Assembly: GCA_033782935.1 (NCBI GenBank)
Contig: JAWQEG010001402.1
Coordinates: 397,001-461,000, forward strand
DNA: 64,000 bases
Origin: Petrolisthes cinctipes
Lineage: Eukaryota; Arthropoda; Malacostraca; Decapoda; Porcellanidae
Reading direction: 5' to 3'
Below are positions 1-12,400 of this stretch, piece after piece. Made by a program: the position numbers and the translations under genes. The notes under the pieces are model-generated. The model did no database searches and was not told the DNA's origin. It saw only the letters and a program-made list of their open reading frames with translations. Positions within the stretch are counted from its first letter, which is position 1; each line of letters starts with the position of its first letter.

Positions 1-520
1 ATCCCCAACATGAAGATGAAGACCTACGAAGAACGACTGCGAACACTGAAGCTCCCGTCTCTCCGTTTCCGCAGACTGCGTGGGGACATGATAGAAGTTT
101 ATAAAATGACATCAGGCATCTATGACACCACCATAAAATGCACCATACCGCTCGCCCCAATATCCAGAACTAGAGGAAACGACCGACGTGTGACCAAGAG
201 ACAAGCCAGAACCAACCTCAGCCAACATTTCTTCAGCAACCGCATAGTAAACCCATGGAACTCCCTCCCAAATAATGTGGTCCTGGCCCCCCCATCAACT
301 CCTTTAAAAATAGACTAGACTCCCTCTGGCATGACCATCCCATCAAATTCAACCATGAGACAGAAATTGGCCACTACTATTACCGTTCCACACGCGCATG
401 CCACCCTACCGAAATAAATTAACAACCTAAGCAGCTGCGATCTGGGCATAGATGTTATCTAGCCTGTGCCCAGTACATCATAAGATAACATAACATAAGA
501 TAGAAATGTATTCTTTGTTA
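1..520 (+). mobile_element. LINE 3' end (CR1/Jockey-type C terminus), decayed
   Basis: The frame from base 10 encodes the typical C-terminal region of a non-LTR reverse transcriptase polyprotein: RLRTLKLPSLRFRRLRGDMI, then RIVNPWNSLPNNVV. A length change in the C run near 290-297 shifts the last 30 codons (SFKNRLDSLWHDHP) into another frame. The element ends in repeats of the AAGATAACAT type at about 485-505, the expected short tail. Confidence 0.75.
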
Positions 521-660
521 GATATTTCAATTTTAAGATACGACTTATTTCTGTAGCGGAGGGACGAACTGAAGGTCCAGCAGGCAGTTGTGTACAATAC
601 TCCTGACCCACCCAATCGGGATACTTTTAGCTCCTATCCACAGGATCTATTTTATTTTTA

Positions 661-785
661 AAGGTCCCGAAGGACATTAAGTTAGGTCCCGAAGGACATT
701 AAGTTAGGTTTCGAAGGACATTAAGCTAGGTCCCGAAGGACATTAAGTTAGGTCCTGAAGGACATTAAGTTGGGTCTCGAAGGTA
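661..785 (+). repeat. 22-bp minisatellite, about six units
   Basis: Units of the form GGTCCCGAAGGACATTAAGT repeat with single-base changes. No coding meaning is seen. The surrounding 520-1140 stretch shows no gene; one short ATG frame at 901 lacks a donor in the right phase for Zwilch. Confidence 0.8.
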
Positions 786-1439
786 ACAACAGTCTAGGTA
801 GGTTGGGTTGGTCAGGTTATTTCGTCTGGTGATCAAAAAATTATTTATCCCAATTTTAAACGATTGAATTTCCCAAGTGTAGACAAAATTTGCCTAAAAC
901 ATGGAAGTATATCTGCATCTGGCAACACTGCACGCAGAGGCGGGAAGTCTGGAGCCCGCTAGGAAAGCCACACTCCCGTTTCAAAGTAAATATACATACA
1001 AAGGTAAATGTATACAAATGTTATTCATGTTTTTTACGTATTTCCACATACGATAACAGTCTTTAAAGTTAAAAGGGAAAAGAAATGGGCAATTTCGGTT
1101 GGCAGAAAGTGTAAAAATCAAGGACGCAGATAATCGCAATATTTACCCTATTTTCTTCTATGGCATTTCCTCCGCAAATGCCCCATTTCCAAGATAGGGC
1201 ATATTCAAGTGGGGCATTTTGAAATTAGCCTGACCTTACCTGACCTAACCTAACCTAGACCACAGCAGACTACCGGGACCTAACCTGGGCAAACTACCGG
1301 GACCTAACCTGGACAAAATACTGGAACTTAGCCAGATCTGGCAACACTGCTACAAAATGGCAATAGTCTAGGTAAATACCATATATATATATATAACTCT
1401 GACATCCTTCGCTCATAACTTAAGCTTTTAAATGTTAAG

Positions 1440-1846
1440 ATGATATTTTTCTAATTTCTAGGCTTATGTTGTTATGCTAGAGTACAGTATTTTTTTTTCT
1501 TCTAGGCTTTAGGATGTTGTGCAAGATGAAATTTGTTCATTTTTCTGAGTTTTTAATTCTATACTAGATATTTTTTTTCTAGGCTCTTGATGTTTGGTGA
1601 GGTAATGTCTTTTATTTCTAGGCTCTTTTTTTTTTTTATTCCTAGGAATTGGATGTTATGTGAGATCATACAGTATCAAGGCATTTTATATTATACTGTA
1701 TGAAATGATATTTTTGAAAAAATTTCTGTCTTTTATTTTTGTATGTTATTTCTAGGCTTTTTTTATATATTATGCTAGATTATATTTACTATATATCTCC
1801 AGGCTTGTGATGCTATGTGATAAAATATATTTGTATTATTTTCCAG
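1440..1846 (+). repeat. Tandem decoy 3' splice sites before Zwilch exon 1847
   Basis: The motif TTTCTAGGCTTNNGATGTTA recurs with AG at 1461, 1505, 1582, 1621, 1645, 1755, 1802 and finally the used AG at 1846. Spacing is irregular (about 25-110 bases). Each copy has a T-rich tract, AGGCT and often a following GATGTTATGTGAGA. The used site is the only one followed by the open exon. Confidence 0.75.
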
Positions 1847-4800
1847 GCTTTTGTTGAAGGAGAGTGAAGATGGTGAATATGCAGAGGTTGGTGGTGAGAG
1901 ACTGATGATAACACTAGAACACTGTCCACCAATGCTGCTATCAGTAAACAAGGACATACAGGAAATCATACTCGTACAACAGTATTCTCAGGTACGAATA
2001 CAGTAATGCCTTGATATATGATTATTAATTTTATCACATATATCCTTTTAACACAGGCTCAGTAAATCATACATTAGTCTGTATGGTAATGAATAACAGA
2101 AGCCTGGGAAAACATTTATTGGTGGTCTTCAATGGGGGACTGAGTGTAAAATGAAGAAATGGTGGATACAAGTATTTATTCATTGTACTGTATGACAGAT
2201 GTATTAAGTATTTACGATGTTGGTGGGCGCTTGCTGGAGGGGATTGAGGCTTTCTATAGAGAGGCAAAAGCTTGTGTGAGGGTTGAGGGTGATTTGAGTG
2301 AGAACTTTGATATGAGTGTAGGATTGAGGCAGGGGTGTGTCATGTCACCATGGCTGTTCAATATCTTTATGGATGGTTGCATGAGAGAGATGAAGGCAAA
2401 GGTGGAGGGCCTGGGTGCGAAACTGAGGTTGAATGGAGTAGATTGGTCCTTGGTTGCAAGCTTATTTGTGGATGACACTGTGTTGATGGCTGAGAGTGAA
2501 AGGGAGTTACAGAGGGTGGTGGATGAGTTTCAGTCCGTGTGTAAGCGAAGAAAACTGAAGGTGAATGTTGGTAAGAGTAAGGTGATGGTATTTGAGAGGA
2601 CCAAAACAGAAGTAATTGACTTTGCTACACCATATAGAGTGGCTGTGCCAACTGGGACGGAATGGGAGATAACTTTAGGGGGTGAGAGGATGGAGGAGGT
2701 GAGGGAATGCAAGCACCTGGGTACAGTTTTGTGTAAACATGGAAGTATGGAAGGAGAAATCAGGGAAAGAGCAGTGAGGGGTAGACAGGTCATAGGATCA
2801 CTGGGGAGGATAATGAAAGGTAGAAGTGTGAGTATGGAAGTGAAAAAGGGACTGAGAAATAGTATAACACTGACATACCCGGTATGTGTCAGAGACGTGG
2901 ACATGGAGTAGGGCTCACCAATCAAGAATAGGTGCAGTAGAAATGAGTTACTTAAGAGGAGCATGTGGACTTACCTGGTGAGATGGAGAAAGTAATGAGA
3001 GTGTATATGAGTGAGAAGGCAATTGGTATTGAGTGTGGAGTGGTTGAGAGAGTTGTTGTTCTCCCTGGGCAGAATGGCCTCCTGCCCCACAGACCCCTGG
3101 TACACTCTGGTTGCAGTGAAAAAACAAATTAAAATAAAGGAGGGGCTGGCCCTATATGCCTGGGCTACTGAAGCACACCCCAGGGAAATGGGACCAGAGC
3201 TTACTGGACCAGGGAGTCTGGGAGCCTCCAACTGCCAGGGAGATTGGGGGGAAGGTTTTTTATCCCACAGCCAGTGCTGTGGGCCTAAGTCCACGTTACC
3301 ACAAGAGCTACAAGTGGGGCTGCACCTTCCATGAGACCAGCTCTGAAGTGACCTTAAGGGGTAGGGAATTGAGACTGCTGCATGCAGTGTGTGCTGGTGG
3401 TCCACACAGCAGTGAAAAAAAAAAAGAGCCTCTGGTTGCAGTACACCTCACATGGATTTTTAATCCATGTGAGCAGATCTCATTAAATCCACTAGAAAGT
3501 GACCAGATCCTACAACAATCTTTATTCTAGCCCTGTGTAGGATGGCTAATATTCACAGAGAATAAAGTCAGCCCCCCTGGGCAATGGTTGAGAGAGTGAA
3601 GTGTAATACATTGATGTGGTTTGGACATGTAGACAGAATGCAAGGTGAGGAGTTTGTAAAGAAGGTGTATGGAAGTGAAGTTGTGGGACTTGGTGTGAGA
3701 GGCAGACCTCCGGTTAGATGGCAGAACAGAGTGGAAGAGTATGTGAGAGAGAGAAGTTTGAGGGGGGGAGGGGAGATGGAGCAGGTGAGGAGGGAGTGTT
3801 GGAATAGGGTAAACTGGAGACTCTTCTGCCATGGCCACCCCCTTGGCGGGAGTTCCCAGAGGGAACGAGGCGTCGGAGCTACAGATAGATAGATAGACTG
3901 TATATCCAGGCTCTATTGTATGGTAATGCCTTGTTTTGCACTGTTATTGTTATGGGTGTGTATTGCACTGTTTGTAATGAATGTGTATACAGTATATCCT
4001 CTTAGTACATTACCTCTCTCTTGCTCGGGGGCTAAACAAACTATTGCTCCTTCCTTCACCAGCCACTACTTGCACCTCACTCTCTCTAGGAGGAGGGGAT
4101 AAACAAACTATTGCTCCTGACTGTATGGTTGGTCATATGAAATTGTTACACAGTCTATATGGAAAGAGAGGTCATTCATTATTGTGGAAGTACTGCAATG
4201 AATGGTCTACCAAGTGACTCAGTGATTGGCAAAACAACAAACCCATTACCAGTACTATACTCTATTTCATCTCATCTGACCAACGGCTATTTGTAAAATG
4301 GTAACATTGCATTACCAGCTGGTGATTGGCTGAACAAACATTATCCTATACCCTTGACTTGTTGATATAAACATTTAAATTAACCCTTCATTAACTTCAT
4401 TGTATGATCCTGGGATGCAAAGAAAATTCTCATTTGTTATTTTATATATGCAAATCATCTGTTGCATTGACCATATAAACAGACACAAGAAAGAAAAATT
4501 CAAATCCAAGTCAACTATCTTTAAATGTAAACGAACACAACATTTACCGCCCCCTAGCCTCACAGGTGTTGTAGCTCACCTCATATTTCTGGCTATATTA
4601 TAACAATACTCATGCCATTTTCATTCAATAAATATTAGAATACCTTTTAAGAGTGCCTTTGAAGACAGATATCTATTTATCTAAATAAAATGGGGAGAAA
4701 CTAAATTGGCTGGAATATTGTGTTCGCTTAGGTTTAAAGATAGTTGACTTGGATTTGAATTTTTCTTTCTTGTGTCTGTTTATATGGTCAATGCAACAGA

Positions 4801-7800
4801 TGGACATGATTTGCATATATGAAATAACAAATGAGAATTTTCTTTACATCCCAGGATCATACAGTGAAGTTAATGAAGGGTTAATTTGAATGTTTACATC
4901 AACAAGTCAAGAGTAAAGGACAATGTTTGTTCAGTCAATGTAATGTTGCCATTTTACAAATAATACCCCAATACCGTTGGTCAGATGAGATGAAATAGAG
5001 TATAATATTGTATTGTTGTTACCTAGCCTTACATATTCTATATGTTGTAATGCCTCATAAACAACAACTTGTGTACGAAAATTCTTGTGGCCAACTGTAC
5101 GTACATGCATAACATTGGGTAGCTGTACAAACAAAACCATTACTAACAATGTGTATTCAAATAGACAGTGTTCATGTAATGGGATCTGCCTGTACAATAT
5201 TCACATTATTTTTAGGTTTGCAAGAAGTCACCAATTGTACCTTCATTCACAAGAGATATTCCCTCAATGTTCAGCTCTCCAAGGACAAATGGAAAAACAC
5301 CTTCAAAGACACACATAGACAATAATGGTTAGTGTTTATTAATTTGGTGTTTGTAGTGTTGAGTAAATTTGAAATGACTTAAATTTAAACTGTTTGGTTG
5401 TGATTTGGTTTTGAATAACAGTTACTCATTTAATATTCCTTAAGGGGGTATGCAATACAGTGTTGGTGGTAAATCTGGAGCAACTGCATGATTTTTCCAA
5501 CCTATCCCAAGCAACAGGACACCATTATATTTATTAATCTGGTCCTGTTGTTTCCTGGCATTGTACATTGGTGGAATCAAGGCACTACAATGAACCCAAA
5601 AAGCATACTACCCTTACCCCCTTAATACACAATATCGTACAGTTATGAGCCATGATGAGTATGGAGGTGTTGTTGAAGTTTGGAATCATATGATGTACAG
5701 TCACGGCAAGTAGTCTTTGACCAGGGTGTAAGGGGAAGTCTGGTCAAGGACTATGTGCTGCGACTGTACCAGTGAAGCAGATATGACAATGCTTTTTTAT
5801 CCAGTATCATATAATACACCAGCAGAATATTCAAAGCATACCTGGATATACAGTAGACCTTTGATATAAGATGATTAAATTTATTACATACCGGTATATC
5901 TTTTTAACATAGGGTCAGTATATCACACATTAGTCTGTATGGTAATGAATAAGAGAAGCCTGGGAAAACAAACATTTGGTCGATTTCAATGAGGGACTGA
6001 GTGTAAAATGAAGTGTGTGGTGGATACAAGTATTTAATTCATTATGTATATATCCAGGGTCTATAGTAATACACTTTTGGTACATTTAGAGTGCCTTGAT
6101 TCCTCCAAAGTATATATGCCAGGAAACAGGACCGTATGAACAAAAATAATGGTGACCTGTATATTATTTTTATATACTGTACAGTGAACTCTAATTTTAT
6201 GTAGGGATTTTGGGTGTGTAATGAAACTGTGTACAGAAAACTCTCATTGTACAGTACAGTACATACATTCAATACACACTCTGTTTCACATACATACATA
6301 GTCCCAGTGTAAAAAAAATGAAAGTTTACTGTATTATTATTCTCTGCAATGGTCAGATCTGGACGTGACAGGTTCGCCTCTAAAGTGTCCCTTCATGCAA
6401 GATATGGGTGAGGATAATCTCTCACCTTTCATCATATCTTTACCAACAAGCAAGAAGAAAGAAGACCAGACCTTGAGATGCACCCCAATCCCGGCCTGTA
6501 AAGCTTGGTAAGGTGACGACGGTGTTGTTGTGTGTGTCTGTGTATTTTTTTTTATGGGACCGTGTGATGTAGTCAGAAAATTGGAGCTAAAAAGAGTCCT
6601 TCAAATATTGACACGAAGCACTACCTATATGGAAGGAGGTTGTTTCGTGGCATAGTCAGGAGGAATCAGAAGCCTTCAATTTTCATACACGATCATAGGG
6701 TCCGTAAGGGGGTATATAGCACATTGTTTTGGGTGGTAAATCTGAGACAAATGATTCCTCCAAACTATTCCAGGCAACAGGATACCATTATTTTTCTTCA
6801 TGTGGGTCTGTTTCCTGGCATACTTTGGATGAATCAAAGTGCTCCAGTCTATCAAACATATACCATCCCCTTAAGGTGGAAAATTGAACTTCTTTTTGGT
6901 AATTTAAAACGATACTACAGTTGTTGTTTATATTTCAAGTCTTTTATTTCTTTTCAACAGTATTGCAATTATAGAGTACACTTCTTATTTCATCTATATA
7001 CATATATTGCTTCTAAATTCAACATGGCAAAGATTAAATCTTTACTCCCGTCTTTTCAACATTAATTACAAACTACATACAGTACAATTTTATTCCAGGT
7101 ACATTGCTTCTAAGTTCAACCTAGCAGGGAGTAAGTTATGTGGTGATGTGGATAAGTTTGTCCCTCTGTGGGTTGTCTGTGATGGCAAAGATGAACAGGT
7201 GAGGTTCCAACAACTCTTTATTTTACCTCTAGGCTAAAATATATATATAGTCGGGGGCAATAATTGTTTCCTTACCTCCCAAGCAAGAATGAAAATATGA
7301 AAATGGAAATCTTGGCTGGAATTTGTGGCTTTATCAGGGGAAACTAACTTTGATATTTTATTGCTGTATTGTTGTTGTTATTATTATTATTATTATTAAT
7401 GTTATTATTATTTTTATTATTATTATTATTATTGTTATTATTATTTTTATTATTATTATTGTTATTAATATTAATATTATTTAATTTTATTTCTTTTTTA
7501 TTAATTTTTGGGCTAGATATTATAATGAGTTAAAGCAGAATTATTTGTATTTCTTGTTAAAATTCATTCTTTACTGTCATTCATTCTTTATATTCTTACT
7601 ATCACATGTAGCAAAAGAATGTGAATAAAAATACAGTATTCCCTCAATAAAGGATGATTAACTTTATCACATATACCAGTATCCTTTTCACACAAGCTCA
7701 GAAAATCACACATTAGTCTGTATGATAATGAATAACAGAAGCCTGGGAAAACATTTATTGGTGGTCTTCAATGAGGGACTGATTGTAAAATGAAGTGTGT

Positions 7801-9405
7801 GGTGGATACATGTATTTATTCATTGTAAATCCAGGGTCTACCATAATCAAAGAATAAAAAAATAACAACACAATTTCAAGGCAAGATATCCACATCTCAA
7901 TTAAGTTTACAGAGAACTCACTTTATTGATATTTATTCCCTGTATATCCAGGGTCTGCTGTAATCAAATAATAGTAATAAATATAGTGACAATTCCAAGA
8001 CACAATATCTCCACTATATTTACAGGGAACTCATTTTATTGATAATAATTCAGTGTATACACACACTCTACTGTAATCAAATAATAATAATATATTAATA
8101 AATATAGCGACAATTCCAAGACATAATATCTCTACTATATTTACAGGGAACTCATTTTGTTGGGATGCATCGCGAGGAAGGCAATCTATCCCGTACACTG
8201 GTAAGGTCTTCAGGGCCGTACCAAGGAGTGACTAACTTACCATCGCTTGACCATCTCATACTACACCACACATCAGTAGGACGCATAAACAGCGTAAGTA
8301 TTGGCACAAAATCTTGAACTTAACTATCCACTAAACTACATACAAGCTATCAAATCTTCTGTCACCACCCTGGCAGTTCTCTTATCACCTGCTCGTCGTA
8401 AAAGGCAACTAAAAGGGACTTTCATTTCTCCAACTGTCCCTTTTTTGCTTCTGTTACCTTTTATGCTTACTGTCCCACCTCTCAGTCACCTTCTTCCTCA
8501 GGCACTATATGACCTCGCTGTTACGGAACCTAATATCAATCAATAAATCAATCTTCACACATGTCATGCATTATTTTGTTTTTGCTAATATTTTCACTAA
8601 ATAAACAAACCTGTTTTGGAAAGGTCCAGTATACCCTGGATATATAATGAATAAATACTTATATCCACCACACAATTAATTTTACACTCAGTCCCTCATT
8701 GAAGACCACCAAATGTTTTCCCAGGGTTCTGTTATTCATTACCATACAGACTAATGTGTGATTTACTGACCCTGTGGTAAAAGGATTGTGTGTGTGTGTG
8801 TGTGTGTGTCTTCCCAGGCTACTGTTATTCATTACCATTCAGACTAATGTGTGATTTACTGAGCCTGTGTTAAAAGGATATACAGTATGTGATAAATTTA
8901 ATCATCTTATATCCAGGAAATACTGTATATTACTTATTGCTTAAGATGTATTTTTATATTTATTCATTCAGGTTGACAGTAGTTATTTTACAGCACTTAT
9001 TTTTATTATTACTTTTTTTTATTTTTTTTTATTACTTATTATGTTATTTATTTATTTATTCAGCTTGAGAGTGTTGTTGAAGCAACTTACGACGTGTTAA
9101 CCTCTGGAGATGAAGACAGAGGGTCGAGTTTGAGGTTGATTTGCAACTGGAAGCGACCCCTTGCAATGCTGTCACCACCCGCACCTCACTCTCGCATCAC
9201 TGCAGTATGTACAGCCACAATAAAATAACCACAGACACATTCCTTCCATGGTGCAAATAAATCAGTATCCTATCAAAATATAATCATACAACACCTTACG
9301 TCAACTCAACCAGCTCAATTATTATTAAGAGGTGCTGCAAAATCATACATGTGTTGTTCTTTATTACCAAGATATTTACTACAATGGAAGGAAAGTGTTG
9401 GTGGA

Positions 9406-9444
<39 letters not shown>

Positions 9445-12400
9445 GAGGTGCTGCAAAATCATACACGTGTTGTCCTTTATTACCAAGATATTTACTACGA
9501 TGGAAGGAAAGTGTTGGTGGATATTATTATTATTATTAAGAGGTGCTGCAAAATCATACACATATTGTTCTTTATTACCAAGATATTTACTACGATGGAA
9601 GGAAAGTGTCGGTGGATATTTGATTGTGGCTGTACTTGTTTCTTTGTACACACAATCAAAATACTATGGATCAGGAGGAGTTTCATCTGGCTGTATTCAA
9701 GAACATTCATGTATCATTACGGTGGCTTTGTTGTTTGTCTATGGAGCCATCATAACAGTACCATGGCATCGTATACACCACAAACGTTCTTGAATATGAT
9801 CGGTACAGTTCATAATACCTCGGGAATTCACAAGGTATTTTTCAGCATCCATCGTCCTGAGGTTTCAAAATGTTTCACATAAGAATTGCACCCATAGGTT
9901 TTATATTGTGTGTACTTACTTACACCAAGAGTAGATAAGTTGTTGGTTCACTTAAAAGTTTATTTAGCTATTTATTTATATATATTTTTATCATTTTTTT
10001 ATTTTTTTATTTTATTTTAGTTCTTAATTTTGCAATACAAATGGAGTGACAAATATTTTTTTTGTTGAAGAAGAAATTTAATTATACAACCCTAAGTGGG
10101 AAGAGCGTTAATTAGAGATAATTATATCTCTGTAAGACACTCACCATTGTCCTCTGGTGATCATCTGATATACAGTAATGTTGTAATGAGAGCATAGAGA
10201 GGATTGTGTGTAGTAGTAGTACAGCTGTAGTAGTAAAATAATTCCAATGCAGGTCCTGAATATGATAGTGTATATTATATATTACAGAGTATACGTGTAG
10301 TGTGTGATGACGTGCGTTGTGCTGCCCATCAGATGTACCTTGAACTGAGTGTATTGAGAGGCTTTGTATCAGGTCTTGTGTCTGGTGAAGTGGCCTGGTT
10401 TATACGTCAAGACTCATCCTCTATAACAGATGATATACAACAGGTCTTTGAAGCCATCAAGGATAAAGGTCAGACAAAATTTATTAATTAAAGGTTTATA
10501 GTATACTTTTGGTGCAATAAATCCTTTTATATAAGATGATTAAATTTATCACATAATATTCTTTTAACACAGGCTTAGTAAATCACACATTAGTCTGTTT
10601 GGTATTGAATAACAGAAGCCTGGGAAAACAAACATTTGGTGGTCTTCAATGAGAGACTTATGTGTGTAAAATGAAGTGTCTGGTGGATACAAGTATTTAT
10701 TCACTGTAGGTTATATCCAGGGTCCACTGTACTGTACTGTATATTCGCTGCTCAGGTGTACGTCAGAAGAGAGAAGATGATACCGGGAACAACTTGGACA
10801 TGATGATTGAAGGCAAGTTCTTAAACCGACGCAAGAACATGGACTTCACTGACCACCTGTGGAATGTTCTACTCAGTAAGTACTAAAAGAACACTTGTTG
10901 AAATTTATTACGTATATGCGTTTATTCTGCTGTTTAAAATAATCCCTCATTTTTCACTGTTGTTACGGGTGTGTATTGTACTGTTTGTAATGAATGTGTG
11001 TGCTGTAATCCCTGGTATTATGTTGTTGTTATGCGTGTGTATTATACTGTTATCTGTGAATCTGTGTATAATAAAACCTCATTATCCACCATTGGATTTA
11101 TGGGTGTGTAATGTACAAATGTAGTGTACAGTCGGCGGCAGAAGTCCTGTCGCCTCATCTACTTCATCTAGACACGCTTTGTTCATGGACTCGAGAAATA
11201 TGCATGTTTTCTTCACCTAATAATCTCGAGTCTATGAACATTGCGTACCTCGGTGAAGCAAGTGAGGTGACAGGACTTTTGCCGCCAACTGTACACAGAT
11301 TCATTTACAAACAGTACAATACTCACCCATAACAACAACAGTACAAAACAAACGAGGCATTACAAGATAAGCTTAGTATTACCATACATAGAGTACAATA
11401 CTCTTTCTATGAGATTATGAAGGGTGACTCCATGAACAAACAACAGAGCCGTCTTACCAGTACCACCCCATTGTCAACACCAAGGATGTTCTTACATATG
11501 GACTTGTGTCAATGTATATAAAAGTATTAAATAGTTTAACTATTAAATAATTTGAGTGTTAAATGGAGTAATAATTGAGAATGAAACTTCAATAATAATC
11601 CCACTTATTTTTTTGTGCAGAGTGTGAATCATACCAGGAGTTGAAAGAAACTCTAGCGTTCGTGTTTATGTCTGTAGCATCAGCTGAGGTGCGGCCACAG
11701 ATACTGGCCTGTAACACAACACAGGTAAGTCACTTTTTTAATGTTCCGACACTGGACATAGGCTTCATCAAGCCCATTACCGTGGCCCAGGTCAATAGCT
11801 ACTCACACATACACACGTCACAACTTCCAAACTGGTACCCAGCCACAGAGGGAGGGAAGTGAGGGTAATTCCCAAATACTGCAGCTGTTATGGTACCAAT
11901 GAGGGTGTTTTACGACGTTCGGTGGCCTTATAGTTAGTGCCTGAAACTCAAATCGGAAGAGTAAATATTCTCATGCCTTCACCTGAGAGGATCAATCTCC
12001 CGACCTTTAGGTTATGAGTCCAGAACACTAACCACTCGGCCACCTCCCCTAAACATATTCACACACTCCAATATATTCTCAAACATAACACAACACATAC
12101 ACACTTCAATATATTCACAAACAGCCAATCAGTCAGGCACACAAATAGGTGAGGAATGAAATAGGGTACAGTAATAGGACTCGTTAAAGCCACTATAACA
12201 TAATTATGTTTTTATTTTTTCTCTCTTCTAACAGTACTGACTATCCAAAAAAAAATTTACTATCGCACACTGTTCTTGAATATAGCCCAGTATTTCATAG
12301 GTGGAGCACAGTTCTCTCTCTCTTCTCTCATATAATATAAAGATAATGATATAATAAATGTATCCTATTTTGTTTCACTACACATGCTCTTTCCTTCCTC

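Larger units (their letters stand above)
2001..3918. mobile_element. Pogo-like TA-flanked small element, split by a LINE
   Basis: A family of about 220 bp with ends CAGTAGRCCYTKGATATA and its inverse, flanked by TA. This copy starts 9 bases after a Zwilch 5' splice site and is interrupted at 2194-3896. Other copies: 5851-6067, 7634-7842, 8627-8935, 10517-10729, 14468-15247 (split), 18807-18992, 22924-23114, 28751-28968, 31142-31353, 54270-54488, 55563-55778, 63164-63363, with pieces at 48490-48535 and 61676-61727. The ends and TA target resemble pogo/Tigger elements; no transposase is present. Confidence 0.8.

Noticed and set aside
901..995. ATG frame MEVYLHLATLHAEAG as a Zwilch first exon
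   Set aside because: The donor phase does not fit exon 1847, and part matches a dispersed repeat (GGCAACACTGC).
1230..1320. CCTAACCTAAC runs resembling arthropod telomere repeats (also 32595, 47505, 48155)
   Set aside because: Short, degenerate and always inside the same dispersed element.
3011..3530. Open frames of 100-145 codons on both strands
   Set aside because: They lie in the (AAC)n retroposon and recur in its other copies without conserved protein features.
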